Shown: positions 35,813 to 47,652, counted from the stretch's first letter. The stretch: 64,000 bases of DNA from Thermacetogenium phaeum DSM 12270 (GCF_000305935.1 NC_018870.1:2093001-2157000), one strand, 5' to 3'. The notes: a model not told the origin generated them from the sequence alone. Translations and numbers: made by a program.

Positions 35813-35861
35813 TCACAATCGGGATGATGCGCCCGGGAAGCAGCCCCGGCTCATATCCTCT

Positions 35862-36212
35862 CTACTCCGCGGGCCTGCCCCCCGTTCCCCAGTTCTCCCG
35901 GGGGATTTCGTACAATGCGATGACGAGATCCCTTGCGGCAATCCCCGGGCTTTGCGCCAGGTTGCGGGCAATAGTCCGGTAGAGCTCACTCTTGATCTCC
36001 CGACTCCTTCCTTCAAAGAGGGTGATCTCGATGACAACACCGCTCTCCGGTTCCCTGGAGGAGAAATCCCCCTCCACCTCGTAGAGCACCTGCTCGATGG
36101 CTCCGTCCGGGACGCCCACGGCCTCCTTGAGAGCCTCACGGATCCCTTGCAGAACGGCTTTCCTGTACTCCTGTGTTTTTCCCGAAACCACTCCTACCTT
36201 TACCAGCGGCAT
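35862..36212 (-). CDS. Tautomerase-fold protein
   Basis: 116 residues, like 4-oxalocrotonate tautomerase/MIF superfamily members: PLVKVGVVSGKTQEYRKAVL at the start, so Pro-1 (the catalytic base) would be free once Met is removed, and VEGDFSSREPES later. ATG at 36212 has GGGAGAG upstream. Longer than the 60-residue short tautomerases, nearer to the trimeric MSAD/cis-CaaD or MIF size. The start lies inside the end of the upstream glycosylase gene (77-bp overlap), so the two are coupled. The substrate is unknown. Confidence 0.75.
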   Translation of the reverse strand: MPLVKVGVVSGKTQEYRKAVLQGIREALKEAVGVPDGAIEQVLYEVEGDFSSREPESGVVIEITLFEGRSREIKSELYRTIARNLAQSPGIAARDLVIALYEIPRENWGTGGRPAE

Positions 36213-36933
36213 TTCTCTCCCTCTCTTCAATTTGTTTTCGTTCCAATACCTGCTTTGCCTGACAAGCTTTGCAGCGGTATTCCAGGGGGCACTCCCCACA
36301 GCGGGGCTGGCTCTTGCAACAGGTATAGTGGCCTAAGGCATCGATCAGAGCGTGGTATTCATTATAAAGGCGCACATCGGGCGGCAGGTGGGTCATAAAG
36401 AAGCGCTGCATTTCCTCGTAACCGGCCTTCTCCGAAAAAAACCCCAGCCTCGAAAAAATCCGCCCCGTATAGGCATCGATCACGAAGATCGGCTTTTCGG
36501 CTGCATAAAGGATGATGGCATCCGCTGTCTCGGGGCCGATCCCGTAGACGGCGAGGAGCCTTTTGCGCAGCTCCTTCATCTCCAGAGCCAGGAAATCTTC
36601 CAGTTCACCCCCGAACTCCTCTACCACAACCCGGCAAAAAGACTGCAGCTTCTTGGCCTTCTGGTTGTGATAGCGGGCCGGACGCACCAGAGCGGCCAGT
36701 TCTTCCTGAGAGCAGGAAAGCAATCCCTCCGGAGAGAGAAGCCCTGCCTCTTTGATATTAGCAATGGCCGCTGCGGCGCTCCGCCAGGAGACGTTTTGGG
36801 TGAGAATTGCGCCCACGATGACCTCAAAAGGGGTGTCGGCAGGCCACCAGTGCCGTGGCCCGAAGTGATCGTAAAGCCTTTCGTAGATCTCCATCAGCTG
36901 TACGCGCACATCACCATCCATGACCGGCAGCAC
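36136..36933 (-). CDS. Endonuclease III-like DNA glycosylase with Fe-S cluster (MagIII-like)
   Basis: 265 residues of the HhH-GPD superfamily. The helix-hairpin-helix reads VYGIGPETADAIILYAAEKP: Glu stands where endonuclease III has its catalytic Lys (GVGRKTA), while the essential Asp remains (IDAYTGRI). That pattern fits single-function glycosylases such as MagIII (3-methyladenine) rather than a lyase. The C-terminus keeps C-x6-C-x2-C-x5-C (CCKSQPRCGECPLEYRC), the 4Fe-4S loop. So it probably removes a damaged base without cutting the strand. It overlaps the tautomerase gene by 77 bp, and its basic tail beyond the cluster may be non-conserved. Confidence 0.85.
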   Translation of the reverse strand: MLPVMDGDVRVQLMEIYERLYDHFGPRHWWPADTPFEVIVGAILTQNVSWRSAAAAIANIKEAGLLSPEGLLSCSQEELAALVRPARYHNQKAKKLQSFCRVVVEEFGGELEDFLALEMKELRKRLLAVYGIGPETADAIILYAAEKPIFVIDAYTGRIFSRLGFFSEKAGYEEMQRFFMTHLPPDVRLYNEYHALIDALGHYTCCKSQPRCGECPLEYRCKACQAKQVLERKQIEERERNAAGKGRSGFGKNTGVQESRSARDP

Positions 36934-36981
36934 CGTCCAGGGCAGAGTCCGGCATGACCTCTGGTTTTATGTTAACTTCGA

Positions 36982-37323
36982 TCAACCGGGCGGCCATAGC
37001 ATATCCCGTCCGCCCAGGATGTGGAAGTGCAGGTGGCCGACAGTCTGCCCGCCTTCCTTCCCGGTGTTGACAACCAACCGGAAGCCTTTTTCCGCCAGTC
37101 CCAGCTGTCGGGCGATGCGGGGCACCAAGGCCAGGGCGCGCCCGAGCATCCCTTCTTCGGCTCCCTCATCGAGCAGGGAACTGACATGCTTTTTCGGAAT
37201 CAACAGCACATGCACCGGCGCCACCGGGTTGATATCCTTAAAGGCCACCAATTCCCCGTCTTCGTAGACGATGTCGGAAGCAAGCTCATGCCTCCCGATC
37301 TTGCAAAAGATGCAGTCGGACAT
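36982..37323 (-). CDS. HIT-family hydrolase (HinT-type)
   Basis: 113 residues. The zinc-type start CIFCKIGRHELASDIVYE and the HIT motif HLHFHILGGR (active site His-x-His-x-His) are intact. HinT-like proteins hydrolyse nucleoside phosphoramidates and aminoacyl-AMP. ATG with GGGAGG upstream. In many Clostridia it lies next to mtaB, rsmE and dnaJ, as here. Confidence 0.93.
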   Translation of the reverse strand: MSDCIFCKIGRHELASDIVYEDGELVAFKDINPVAPVHVLLIPKKHVSSLLDEGAEEGMLGRALALVPRIARQLGLAEKGFRLVVNTGKEGGQTVGHLHFHILGGRDMLWPPG

Positions 37324-37488
37324 TCATCCCGCCTCCCTTCCAAGGTTAATTTTTAAGGCAAATTGGCTGCACTCAAGTTAAGAGCCGCATTTCCAGTATT
37401 TACAGCATTATAACACAGATTCTTCTCTTTGGCATACAGTTGCCCCAAGACCCAACGGTTGCCGGCCTCGGCGCTCCCCTCCGAACCA

Positions 37489-38847
37489 TCAGTTCTCCAC
37501 GGCTTCCCCCTGCAGCTCATCCCGCGGACCGACCTCCAGAATGCGCACCGGCACGAATTCACCCCGCACTCCGCTCTTTCTTTGGGAAGCCGGAAAGAAG
37601 ACCCGCAGGTAGTTATCGGTCAGCCCCTCCCACCAGCCCTGCCTCTTCCGGGACCTGCGCTCCACCAAAACCGTCATGGTTTCCCCCACGAACCGGCGCG
37701 CAAAAGAAGCTGCCAGTTCGTCCGCCAGCCGGCGCAGGCAGCTGCTCCGCCGGTCTTTGACGGGAGGGGCTACCTGCTCGGGCATCGCCGCAGCCGGGGT
37801 GCCCGGCCTGGGGGAATACTTAAAAACGTGCAGGTCACGAAAGGGAAGGGTAGCGATCAGATTGAAGGTGTTCTGAAAGTGCCGCTCTTCCTCCCCAGGG
37901 AAACCGACCAGGACATCAGTAGTGATGGCGATGCCGGGGATCATCTCTCTGGCCAGGTGAAACAGCTTCCGGTACTCCTCTGCCGTGTAAGGCCTGTTCA
38001 TCCTGCACAGGATCTCGTCATCACCGGACTGCAGGGGGATGTGCAGATGGCGGCAGAGGCGCGGGGAGGTAGCCAGCAACTCCAGGAGCTCTTCCGTCAC
38101 CTCTGCCGGCTCCACGGAACTCAAGCGGATCCGGAAGTTTCCGGGCAGCTCTACCAGCTCCCTCAGCAGACGGGGGAGATTGACCCCTCCCCCCAGGTCC
38201 TTCCCGTAGGCAGACGTGTGCACACCGGTCAAGACCACCTCCCGGTAACCGGCGCAGACGAGCTCGCTCAACCTCTCCTGGACGAGGTCCGGGTGCAGGC
38301 TCCTGACGCCGCCCCGGGCGTAGGGTACGGTACAGTAGGTGCAGAACTGGTCGCAACCGTCCTCGATCTTGAGAAAAGCCCGCGTGCGCCGGGGATCGTC
38401 GGGTAGGGGAAGCTGTTCAAAGTCCAGGCTACCATCCAGGGCCTCAACGGCATTAATCCCCTTCGCCGGCCACTCTCCGCTCCGTTTCTTCTCCATGGCT
38501 TCGCTCACCAGTTCCACCAGCCGGGAGCGCCCGCTCGTCCCCACCACCAGGTCGACCCCTGGTATGGAAAGCACCTCTTCGGCAGCCACCTGCGAGTAGC
38601 AGCCCAAAACAGCCACAACGGCAGCCGGGCTGCGGCCGATGGCCCGCCTGATCACCTGACGGCACTTCTGAGCGGCCGTATGGGTTACCGCACAGGTGTT
38701 AATTATGTAAACATCGGCATCCTTTTTAAAGTCGACCACCCGAAAGCCGCGCTTCCGGAAAAGCTTCATCAGGGAGGCGGTTTCCTGCTGGTTGACCTTG
38801 CAACCGAGGGTGTAGAAAGCCACCCTCTTCCCCTGTTGTTCAACCAC
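37489..38847 (-). CDS. mtaB: tRNA t6A37 methylthiotransferase MtaB
   Basis: 452 residues. Radical-SAM enzyme that adds a methylthio group to t6A at position 37 of tRNA. Domains: N-terminal UPF0004 (VAFYTLGCKVNQQETASLMK, then INTCAVTHTAAQKCRQ), radical-SAM core (DGCDQFCTYCTVPYARGG with CxxxCxxC), and a C-terminal TRAM domain. MtaB is told from MiaB by the TLGCKVNQ start. I chose GTG at 38847, which overlaps rsmE by 8 bp; a longer frame to 38874 lacks a better ribosome site. Confidence 0.93.
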   Translation of the reverse strand: MVEQQGKRVAFYTLGCKVNQQETASLMKLFRKRGFRVVDFKKDADVYIINTCAVTHTAAQKCRQVIRRAIGRSPAAVVAVLGCYSQVAAEEVLSIPGVDLVVGTSGRSRLVELVSEAMEKKRSGEWPAKGINAVEALDGSLDFEQLPLPDDPRRTRAFLKIEDGCDQFCTYCTVPYARGGVRSLHPDLVQERLSELVCAGYREVVLTGVHTSAYGKDLGGGVNLPRLLRELVELPGNFRIRLSSVEPAEVTEELLELLATSPRLCRHLHIPLQSGDDEILCRMNRPYTAEEYRKLFHLAREMIPGIAITTDVLVGFPGEEERHFQNTFNLIATLPFRDLHVFKYSPRPGTPAAAMPEQVAPPVKDRRSSCLRRLADELAASFARRFVGETMTVLVERRSRKRQGWWEGLTDNYLRVFFPASQRKSGVRGEFVPVRILEVGPRDELQGEAVEN

Positions 38848-39583
38848 CCAAATCACCCCATTCGTAAAGGACAAGGCTCAAGCCCACCAGTCCTGCAGTC
38901 TCGCTGCGCAGGATGCGCGGCCCCAGGCTCACCCCGCCGGCACCATAGGTACGCCCCCTCTCCACCTCCTGTTCGCTCAATCCCCCTTCAGGCCCTACAA
39001 ATAAATAAACGGGAGCATGCGACGGCGGAGAGTTCCCCCGCAGGAACTCCTTCAGGCCGCATGTCTCCCTCTCCCACAGCAGGATCTTCAATGCATCAGG
39101 CTCAATACCCGTCCAGATCTCCTCAAGAGGAGATATATCCATTACCTCCGGAATGCAGACCCGGCCGCACTGCCGGGCAGCCTCCCGGGCAATGACTCTC
39201 CAGCGCTCCAGACGCTTCCTCCTTTTCTCCGGCGGAATGCGCACAACGGTGCGCTCGGTAACGGCGGGGTAGATCCTCCAGACGCCCAGCTCCGTCGCCT
39301 TCTGAATAATAAACTCGAACTTATCCCCTTTGGGGATCCCTTGAACGAGAGCCACCCTGAGATCCGGTTCAACGTCGGTATTGCGCTCCGCCAGCACCCG
39401 GGCGAAAACCCGCTGACCGTCCCGGCGGGTGATCAGAGCACAATATTCCCTCCCTGTTGCATCCCACAACAGGATCTCATTGCCCGGAGCAATCCTCAAG
39501 ACACGGCAGATTTTTCGAGAATCTTCCTGCGGAAGAGGAAACTCCCGTCCCAGGGGAACGGAAGGCAAATAGAACCGATGCAC
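38840..39583 (-). CDS. rsmE: 16S rRNA m3U1498 methyltransferase RsmE
   Basis: 247 residues. SPOUT methyltransferase: HRFYLPSVPLGREFPLPQED at the start (PUA-like), then FEFIIQKATELGVWRIYPAV, ARQCGRVCIPEV, LFVGPEGGLSEQEVERG (knot, SAM site) and LGPRILRSETAGL. GTG at 39583 lies 6 nt after AAGGAG and gives the usual MHRF start; an ATG two codons earlier directly touches the ribosome site. Follows dnaJ; the prmA gene often found between them is absent. Confidence 0.94.
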   Translation of the reverse strand: MHRFYLPSVPLGREFPLPQEDSRKICRVLRIAPGNEILLWDATGREYCALITRRDGQRVFARVLAERNTDVEPDLRVALVQGIPKGDKFEFIIQKATELGVWRIYPAVTERTVVRIPPEKRRKRLERWRVIAREAARQCGRVCIPEVMDISPLEEIWTGIEPDALKILLWERETCGLKEFLRGNSPPSHAPVYLFVGPEGGLSEQEVERGRTYGAGGVSLGPRILRSETAGLVGLSLVLYEWGDLGG

Positions 39584-39635
39584 CCCCATCTCCTTTCCTG
39601 GCCGGTTATCACAGGCCCCTTTCTAAAAGGTTCCC

Positions 39636-40796
<1,161 letters not shown>

Positions 40797-40835
40797 CTAT
40801 CTCACCTTCCGGATAACCCGGTTGAGGCCGCGCCC

Positions 40836-42686
40836 CTATTTCTGGTCATCATCCATAACCTTGTAGTCGGCATCGACGGTCTTTCCTTCACCGCCGGGGT
40901 TTCCTGCACCGGCAGCCCCTGAAGCCCCTGCACCTCCGCCGGCCCCTTGGGGCCCGGCCTGCTGGTATACCCTGGAGGTCACTTCATAAACCGCCTTGGT
41001 CAGCTCCTCCGTCTTCCTCTTGATCTCTTCAATATCCTTCCCGTCCAGAGCCTTCTTCAGGGCGTCTTTGGCCCCATTGATTTTCTCCTTGTCGGCTGAA
41101 GAGATCTTGTCGCCCAGGTCGCTAAGAGTCTTTTCCGCCTGGTAGATCAGGCTGTCAGCCTTGTTGCGGGCATCCACCTCTTCACGCCGCTTCCTGTCTT
41201 CCTCGGCATACTGCTCGGCCTTCTTCACCATCTCTTCGATCTCCTGCTCGGAGAGATTGGTGGTTGCGGTAATGGTTATCTGCTGCTCCTTGCCGGTTCC
41301 CAGATCCTTGGCGGAAACATGGACGATACCGTTCACATCGATGTCAAACTTGACCTCGATCTGGGGCACCCCGCGCGGCGCCGGGGGAATCCCCACCAGC
41401 TGGAAGCGGCCGAGGGTCTTGTTATCGGCGGCCATGGTGCGCTCACCCTGGAGCACGTGGATGTCAACGCTGGTCTGGTTGTCTGCCGCCGTCGTAAAGA
41501 TCTGGCTTTTGGATGTGGGGATGGTGGTATTGCGCTCGATGATCTTGGTCATGACACCCCCCAGGGTCTCAATGCCCAGGGACAGAGGCGTCACATCGAG
41601 GAGGACGATGTCCTTCACCTCCCCGGCCAGCACGCCGCCCTGGATGGCCGCCCCCATAGCCACGACCTCATCGGGGTTGATCCCCTTGGTCGGCTCCTTA
41701 CCGAGCACCCGGCGGATGGTCTCCTGAACCAGGGGAACCCGGGTCGATCCTCCTACCAGCAGCACCTTGTCGATGTCCTTGGGCTCCAAGCCGGCATCGG
41801 CCAGAGCCTGCCGCATCGGCCCCACGGTCTTCTCCACCAAATCGGAGATCAATTCCTCAAACTTCGCCCTGGTCAGCGTCATCTCCAGGTGCTGCGGCCC
41901 TTCCGGGGTTGCCGTGATAAAGGGAAGGCTGATGGTGGTCTGAGTAACCCCGGAAAGTTCGTGCTTGGCCTTCTCAGCCGCATCCTTCAGGCGCTGCATG
42001 GCCATTTTATCTTTCGAGAGATCGAACCCCGTCTTCTTTTTGAACTCATCTATCAGGTACTTGATAATTCTCTCATCAAAGTCGTCACCGCCAAGATAGT
42101 TGTTGCCGCTGGTCGCCTTAACCTCAAAGACCCCATCCCCAAGCTCCAGGATGGATACGTCAAAGGTGCCGCCGCCCAAATCGTAGACAAGGATGGTATG
42201 GTCGTCACCCTTGTCAAGGCCGTAGGCCAGGGCCGCAGCAGTCGGCTCGTTGATAATTCGCAGAACCTCCAGACCGGCAATTCTTCCGGCATCCTTGGTG
42301 GCCTGTCTCTGACTGTCGCTGAAATAGGCGGGGACGGTGATCACCGCTTTGGTGATCTTCTCCCCCAGATAGGCCTCGGCATCGGCCTTCAGCTTCTGGA
42401 GGATCATTGCCGATATTTCCTGCGGTGTATATTCCTTTCCATCTATATTGACACGGTAATCGCTGCCCATTTTTCTTTTGATGGAGCGAATGGTGCGCTC
42501 CGGATTGGTGATCGCCTGCCTCTTGGCGAGCTCTCCTACCAGCCGCTCTCCATCCTTGGTAAAGGCCACGACAGAAGGTGTGATCCGGGCGCCTTCAGGG
42601 GTGGGAATAACGGTGGCTTGCCCGCCCTCCATAATAGCCATACAGGAGTTCGTGGTTCCCAGATCGATTCCGATAATTTTACTCAT
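40836..42686 (-). CDS. dnaK: Chaperone DnaK (Hsp70)
   Basis: 616 residues. ATPase domain from [19 protein letters not shown] through [15 protein letters not shown] and [14 protein letters not shown], then the linker [17 protein letters not shown], substrate-binding domain and a helical lid ending in a Gly/Ala-rich tail ([17 protein letters not shown]) with KVMDDDQK. It lacks the 24-residue N-terminal insert of proteobacterial DnaK, as expected in Firmicutes. Overlaps the end of grpE by 8 bp. Confidence 0.98.
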   Translation of the reverse strand: MSKIIGIDLGTTNSCMAIMEGGQATVIPTPEGARITPSVVAFTKDGERLVGELAKRQAITNPERTIRSIKRKMGSDYRVNIDGKEYTPQEISAMILQKLKADAEAYLGEKITKAVITVPAYFSDSQRQATKDAGRIAGLEVLRIINEPTAAALAYGLDKGDDHTILVYDLGGGTFDVSILELGDGVFEVKATSGNNYLGGDDFDERIIKYLIDEFKKKTGFDLSKDKMAMQRLKDAAEKAKHELSGVTQTTISLPFITATPEGPQHLEMTLTRAKFEELISDLVEKTVGPMRQALADAGLEPKDIDKVLLVGGSTRVPLVQETIRRVLGKEPTKGINPDEVVAMGAAIQGGVLAGEVKDIVLLDVTPLSLGIETLGGVMTKIIERNTTIPTSKSQIFTTAADNQTSVDIHVLQGERTMAADNKTLGRFQLVGIPPAPRGVPQIEVKFDIDVNGIVHVSAKDLGTGKEQQITITATTNLSEQEIEEMVKKAEQYAEEDRKRREEVDARNKADSLIYQAEKTLSDLGDKISSADKEKINGAKDALKKALDGKDIEEIKRKTEELTKAVYEVTSRVYQQAGPQGAGGGAGASGAAGAGNPGGEGKTVDADYKVMDDDQK

Positions 42687-43329
42687 CGCTGCTTACCTCC
42701 TTTTCCGCTGATTTATCTTCGGCTGCAGGTTTTTTCGCCACTTTCACCAAGGCAGGGCGCAGCACTTTCCCCTGCAGGAGATATCCCTTTTGAATTTCCT
42801 CGGTCACGGTTCCATCGGGAAGCTCCGCTGTCTCTACCTGCTCAAAGGCTTCCTGGTAAAGGGGATCGAAGGGCTTACCAACCGACTCTATCGGCTGCAC
42901 CCCCTCCTGGGTCAGTATATTGCCCAGCTGCTTGTAGATCATCTCAACACCGGTGACCAGGTTTTCCGGCAGTTGAGAGCGCGCCGCTTCCAGGGCACGC
43001 TCAAAATTATCGACAACCTGGAGCAGCTCCCGCAGTAGCGCCTCATTGGCAGTGCGGCGTATCTCCACAGCTTCTCTCTGAGTACGCCGGCGGAAATTCT
43101 CGAAATCTGCCGCCAGACGCAGATACCGCTGTTGAAGGGATTCTATTTCTTCCTCCTTGGCAGCCAACTGTTTTTTCAGATCTTCTACCTCATTCTGCTC
43201 GGCCGGGGCGGGTTCCCCATTTTCGCCGCCACCGTCTTCTTCGCTCACTGCCGCCTCTTCCGCCTGCTGCCGGTCGTCGTCGGCTTCCAGCTGAGCACGC
43301 TCCTGCAGATCTTCTCCATTACATTTCAA
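42679..43329 (-). CDS. grpE: Nucleotide exchange factor GrpE
   Basis: 216 residues. Acidic N-terminus, long coiled coil ([20 protein letters not shown]), and the beta domain ([40 protein letters not shown]). I chose TTG at 43329 because GAGGAGGG lies 7 nt upstream; a frame from 43353 would translate that site. Overlaps dnaK by 8 bp. Confidence 0.95.
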   Translation of the reverse strand: MKCNGEDLQERAQLEADDDRQQAEEAAVSEEDGGGENGEPAPAEQNEVEDLKKQLAAKEEEIESLQQRYLRLAADFENFRRRTQREAVEIRRTANEALLRELLQVVDNFERALEAARSQLPENLVTGVEMIYKQLGNILTQEGVQPIESVGKPFDPLYQEAFEQVETAELPDGTVTEEIQKGYLLQGKVLRPALVKVAKKPAAEDKSAEKEVSSDE

Positions 43330-43463
43330 AATTTTTCCCTCCTCACAATCCACTGTATCCGAACCAAAAATAAAAATAAAACATTTTGTCAGCAGGGAAA
43401 AGCCCTTGCCATTTAACAGCCCTCCCCTGCTGCTGCCCCTTGCCGCCTGTCGCCAAAAGCCTC

Positions 43464-44504
43464 TCAGATGATGGGCTCAGCAGTGAGGACTTCGGAAAGG
43501 GTCTGCGTAATATATTCAACGATGGCAATTGCCCTGGCATAATCCATGCGCACGGGGCCCAGCAGACCGAAAGCTCCGACGGCTTTACCCCCAATGGTGT
43601 AGACGGAGGTCACAACGCTGTAATTCTTAGCCATTTCGCAATTGAGTTCCTGTCCGATTTTGACCGTTATCTGGTTGGAAGCAGTATCAAGTAAGATCGA
43701 ACGCAAGGTATCCTCTTCCTCGATGAGGTTGAGGATGTTGTAGAGCTCGTTGAGGTTTCTGTATTCCGGCTGCTTGAGAATGTTCTGAGTGCCTCCCAAG
43801 TAAAGGGCATCCCCGTACTCCTCCTGCAGCACAGCCTCAATAATCTCCAGAATACGGTCGACCGCTTTGCGCTGTCTGAGCAGCTCATCGTAGACACTTT
43901 CCAGTATGGTCCGCGAAATCTCCGGGAAAGTCAACCCGCTGAAATGGGTATTGAAAACGGCTTCAATACGCTGCAGGTCTTCACTGGCCATCTCCGACGG
44001 CAGTTCGATCACCCTGGTCTCTATCCACCCGGTTTCCGCCACAATAACTACCAAGGCATTATCCGGGAGCAGAGGGATGATCTTAACCTTTTTCAGGGCG
44101 GCATACTCCAGTTGCGGCCCTGAAAGCATTATCAGATAATCGGTCATCTGCTTGACTGTTTTAATTGTCCGCTGGATCAGTTTGGCCCATACCCTTGCCT
44201 TCTGGGCAAAAATAGCCCGGATAAGCCTTTCCTCCCGTGGGGTGAGGCGTCTCTTTTTCATCAACTCGTCGACATAATAGCGATAACCCGGCTGAGACGG
44301 TATTCGCCCCGCAGAGGTATGCGGCTGTTCGATCAGTCCCATTTCTTCAAGATCCGCCATTTCATTGCGGATGGTTGCCGGGCTCACTCCCAGGTGGTAC
44401 TTCCGGGCAATGGTGCGGGAGCTCACTGGTTCCGCCGTTTCAATATGGCTCTCCACGATCGCCTCCAGCACCTGCCGTTTTCTAGCGTTCAAGTGCACCG
44501 GCAT
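43464..44504 (-). CDS. hrcA: Heat-inducible repressor HrcA
   Basis: 346 residues. Winged helix at the N-terminus (KRQVLEAIVESHIETAEPVS, then GVSPATIRNEMADLEEMGLI), then the GAF-like dimer core and KIGQELNCEMAKNYSVVTSV. I chose ATG at 44504 (MPVHLNARKRQ) because a longer frame would translate the CIRCE element at 44519-44545 as protein. HrcA binds CIRCE and so represses its own operon until heat ties up the GroE system that folds it. Confidence 0.95.
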   Translation of the reverse strand: MPVHLNARKRQVLEAIVESHIETAEPVSSRTIARKYHLGVSPATIRNEMADLEEMGLIEQPHTSAGRIPSQPGYRYYVDELMKKRRLTPREERLIRAIFAQKARVWAKLIQRTIKTVKQMTDYLIMLSGPQLEYAALKKVKIIPLLPDNALVVIVAETGWIETRVIELPSEMASEDLQRIEAVFNTHFSGLTFPEISRTILESVYDELLRQRKAVDRILEIIEAVLQEEYGDALYLGGTQNILKQPEYRNLNELYNILNLIEEEDTLRSILLDTASNQITVKIGQELNCEMAKNYSVVTSVYTIGGKAVGAFGLLGPVRMDYARAIAIVEYITQTLSEVLTAEPII

Positions 44505-44518
44505 CACCGCCTTCACAA

Positions 44519-44545
44519 TTAGCACTCCCATCGCTCGAGTGCTAA
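44519..44545. promoter_or_regulatory. CIRCE operator of the hrcA-dnaK operon
   Basis: TTAGCACTC-9-GAGTGCTAA, a perfect consensus CIRCE, 15 bp before the hrcA start. TTGACA on the minus strand (44580-44585) is the likely -35, but the -10 is weak (TATGTT with a short spacer). One CIRCE appears to serve hrcA, grpE, dnaK and dnaJ, and perhaps rsmE and mtaB downstream. Confidence 0.95.
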
Positions 44546-44704
44546 GTTCTAGCAACAACATACCACCACGCCACCCTTTTGTCAATAGGAACGGGATTCC
44601 GTCCGCCAAGGAGGAGCCCCGGCTTCGAGGCGGCATCGTTATAATTTATGAAGGACAGCTCCCAATTTTATACTATTTTACACCGCAGGCAGCTTTATTT
44701 TTCA

Positions 44705-45847
44705 TCAGACGAAGTAGGCCAGAACATAATTCGCCAGCAGCCGCCCCCGCTCCGTCAGATAGACGGCCTCCTCGCTCATCTCCATCAATCCCTCATCGAT
44801 CAGAGCCGCTAACTCATCTCCGTAGAGCTCTTCAAAGGAACAACCGAAGCGTTCGGCAAATTTTCTCCGGGAAAGCCCTCGGGTGAGGCGCAGACCCATG
44901 ATGACGGTGTCGGTGCGCTCCTGCTCCGGCGTCTGATGTTCCTCCAGGGCCCGGGGAAATCGACCCTGCTCCAGCAGCTCCACGTACCTGCAAACATCTG
45001 CTTCATTGGCATAGCGCACCCTCTTCCAAAAACCATGCGCCCCCGCTCCCAGTCCCAGGTAGGGCCTGTTCTCCCAGTAGCAGATGTTGTGGCGGCACTC
45101 CCTACCCGGCCGGGCATAGTTGGAGATCTCGTAACGCCCGTAACCGGCAGCCGCCGTAGCCGCGGCGGTTTCCTTCCACATGGCCACCTGTTCCTCTTCT
45201 CCGCACGGCACAATTTTCCCTGCGGCAGCATCGAGGGCCAGGGGAGTTCCTTCTTCCAGGGAAAGCCCGTAGACGGAGAGGTGTTCCGGGGAGAGAAGGA
45301 GCGCCCGCCTCAGATTCTCCTGCCACCGGGAGAGGGTCTGTCCCGGCAGGGCGTAGATCAGATCGAGGTTGATATTCTCGAATCCGGCAGCCCTGGCGGC
45401 ATCATATGCCGCTTCAGTTTCGGCAACCTGATGCACCCTTCCTAAGAGCTCCAGCTCATCCTGATGGAAGGATTGGGCTCCGATGGAGAGACGGTTTGCC
45501 CCCGCCTCCTTGAGGGCGTTCAGCTTCTCGGGAGATAGCGTTCCCGGATTGGCTTCGACGGTGATTTCGATATCCTCAGCCCAGAGAAAATGGCGGCGGC
45601 AGGCAGCCAAAACCCGGCTCAGGAGTTCCGCCGGGAGAAGGGTAGGGGTACCCCCGCCCAAGTAGATGGAGCCGAGGGCTTCTCCTCGGCAGAGAGGAGC
45701 ATAAAGAGCGATTTCCCTCTCCAGGGCAGCGACGTACCCGGTGGCAAGGCTTTTCCCTTCCTCTCCGGCAGGAAGGGGGGAGGAGTTAAAGGCACAATAG
45801 CGGCACTTTCGCAGGCAGAAAGGAAAATGGAGGTAGAGGGCGATCAC
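44705..45847 (-). CDS. hemW: Heme chaperone HemW (radical SAM)
   Basis: 380 residues. Radical-SAM start [20 protein letters not shown] with CxxxCxxC, then [33 protein letters not shown], and the HemW C-terminal domain ([20 protein letters not shown]). It is the HemN-like heme-trafficking protein, not coproporphyrinogen oxidase: HemN needs an extra N-terminal stretch and other residues. The start is GTG overlapping the lepA stop (GTGA). Confidence 0.93.
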   Translation of the reverse strand: MIALYLHFPFCLRKCRYCAFNSSPLPAGEEGKSLATGYVAALEREIALYAPLCRGEALGSIYLGGGTPTLLPAELLSRVLAACRRHFLWAEDIEITVEANPGTLSPEKLNALKEAGANRLSIGAQSFHQDELELLGRVHQVAETEAAYDAARAAGFENINLDLIYALPGQTLSRWQENLRRALLLSPEHLSVYGLSLEEGTPLALDAAAGKIVPCGEEEQVAMWKETAAATAAAGYGRYEISNYARPGRECRHNICYWENRPYLGLGAGAHGFWKRVRYANEADVCRYVELLEQGRFPRALEEHQTPEQERTDTVIMGLRLTRGLSRRKFAERFGCSFEELYGDELAALIDEGLMEMSEEAVYLTERGRLLANYVLAYFV

Positions 45848-47646
45848 TCCTTATCAACCTGGAGCACTGCCAGGAAAGCCTCCTGCGGTATTTCCACCCT
45901 ACCCACCTGCTTCATACGGCGTTTCCCCTCCTTTTGCTTCTCCAACAGCTTGCGCTTCCGGGTAACATCACCGCCGTAGCACTTCTCCAGAACGTTCTTC
46001 CGCAGCGCCCTGACCGTCTCCCGGGCGATCACCCTCCCCCCGATGGCCGCCTGGATGGGGACATCGAAAAGCTGTCTGGGAATCAGTTTCTTAAGTTTTT
46101 CCACCAACAGGCGCCCCTTCTGCTGGGCCTGGTCACGGTGGACGATGACCGAGAGGGCATCCACCACCTCGTTGTTCACCAGGCAATCCAGCTTTACCAG
46201 ATCTGAGGAGCGGTACCCCGCCAGCTCATAGTCAAAGGAGGCATATCCCCTCGTCGCTGATTTGAGGCGGTCGAAGAAGTCAAAGATGATCTCGGCCAAA
46301 GGGAGCTCATAGGATATCTGCACCCGCTGCGGGGAAAGGTAGTTCATCTCCCGAAACTCCCCCCTCCTGTCGTGCAGGAGTTCGAGAACCGCCCCCACAT
46401 AATCGGCAGGGGTGATCACGCTCGCACGAACGTAGGGCTCCTCGACGGTGGCGATGTCCCCGGCGTTGGGCCAGAGGGCAGGGTTGTCGACGCTGACGAC
46501 TTCCCCGTTCCGCTTGATCACCCGGTAGACCACGTTGGGAGCGGTAGTAACCAATTCCAGTCCGTATTCCCGCTCCAGCCTCTCCTTGACGATTTCCATG
46601 TGGAGAAGCCCCAGGAAACCGCAGCGAAAGCCAAACCCTAAGGCCGCAGAGGTCTCCGGTTCGTAATGAAAGGAAGCGTCATTGAGCTTCAATTTGCCCA
46701 GGGCGTCCCGCAGGTTTTCAAAATCGGCGGCCTCCACGGGGTAGAGCCCGCAGAAGACCACGGGAAGAACCTTCCGGTAGCCGGGTAGGGGCTGGGGAGC
46801 TGGCCTCTCGGCACCGGTAATGGTGTCCCCAACCCGGGTGTCCGAAACCTCCTTGACGCCAGCGGCCAGATACCCCACCTCACCTGGGCCGAGCTCGTCG
46901 AGGGCCTCCATTTCCGGCGTAAAGATGCCGACCTCTGTAACCTCGTAAACCTTGCCCGTAGCCATCATCTTGATCTTCATGCCGCGCCGCACCCGGCCCT
47001 GGAAAACCCGGATATAGGAAATAGCCCCCTTGTAGGAGTCAAAGTGGGAGTCGAAGATCAAGGCCTGGAGAGGAGCAGCTGCCTCACCTCGCGGCGGGGG
47101 AATGCGCAGCACCAGAGCCTCCAGGAGCTCCTCAACCCCCAACCCCTCTTTGGCAGAGACCTGGAGGATATTTTCCGCATCCAGGCCCAGCACATCCTCG
47201 ATCTCCCGCGCTACCCTCTCCGGCTCCGCAACCGGGAGGTCGATCTTGTTGATCACCGGGATGATCTCCAGGTTGGCATCCGCCGCCAGGTAGGTGTTGG
47301 CGATGGTTTGAGCTTCCACCCCCTGGGTGGCGTCAACCACAAGGACTGCCCCTTCACAGGCGGCCAGGCTCCGGGAAACTTCATAAGTGAAATCCACATG
47401 GCCGGGGGTATCGATCAGATTGAGGATATACTCCCGGCCGTCGCGGGCCCGGTAGCGCATCCTGACCGGAGTCAGTTTAATGGTGATCCCCCGCTCCCGT
47501 TCCAGATCCATCTGGTCGAGGACCTGGTCGACGATCTTTCTGGAGCGGAGGGTACCGGTCAATTCGAGAAAGCGGTCGGCCAGTGTGGATTTGCCGTGAT
47601 CGATATGAGCGATGATACAAAAGTTCCTGATTCTCTCTTGATCCAT
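45844..47646 (-). CDS. lepA: Elongation factor 4 (LepA)
   Basis: 600 residues. GTPase domain with [19 protein letters not shown] (P-loop), [20 protein letters not shown] (G3) and [11 protein letters not shown] (G4), EF-G-like domains II, III and V, and the LepA-specific C-terminal domain ([19 protein letters not shown]). Ribosome-bound factor for translation stress and initiation. 6 bp after murJ and coupled to hemW. Confidence 0.97.
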   Translation of the reverse strand: MDQERIRNFCIIAHIDHGKSTLADRFLELTGTLRSRKIVDQVLDQMDLERERGITIKLTPVRMRYRARDGREYILNLIDTPGHVDFTYEVSRSLAACEGAVLVVDATQGVEAQTIANTYLAADANLEIIPVINKIDLPVAEPERVAREIEDVLGLDAENILQVSAKEGLGVEELLEALVLRIPPPRGEAAAPLQALIFDSHFDSYKGAISYIRVFQGRVRRGMKIKMMATGKVYEVTEVGIFTPEMEALDELGPGEVGYLAAGVKEVSDTRVGDTITGAERPAPQPLPGYRKVLPVVFCGLYPVEAADFENLRDALGKLKLNDASFHYEPETSAALGFGFRCGFLGLLHMEIVKERLEREYGLELVTTAPNVVYRVIKRNGEVVSVDNPALWPNAGDIATVEEPYVRASVITPADYVGAVLELLHDRRGEFREMNYLSPQRVQISYELPLAEIIFDFFDRLKSATRGYASFDYELAGYRSSDLVKLDCLVNNEVVDALSVIVHRDQAQQKGRLLVEKLKKLIPRQLFDVPIQAAIGGRVIARETVRALRKNVLEKCYGGDVTRKRKLLEKQKEGKRRMKQVGRVEIPQEAFLAVLQVDKE

Positions 47647-47652
47647 ATTTCA

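Noticed and set aside
41319-42956. Long plus-strand frame opposite dnaK and grpE
   Set aside because: Shadow frame of highly conserved minus-strand genes; low-complexity His/Gly/Leu-rich product.
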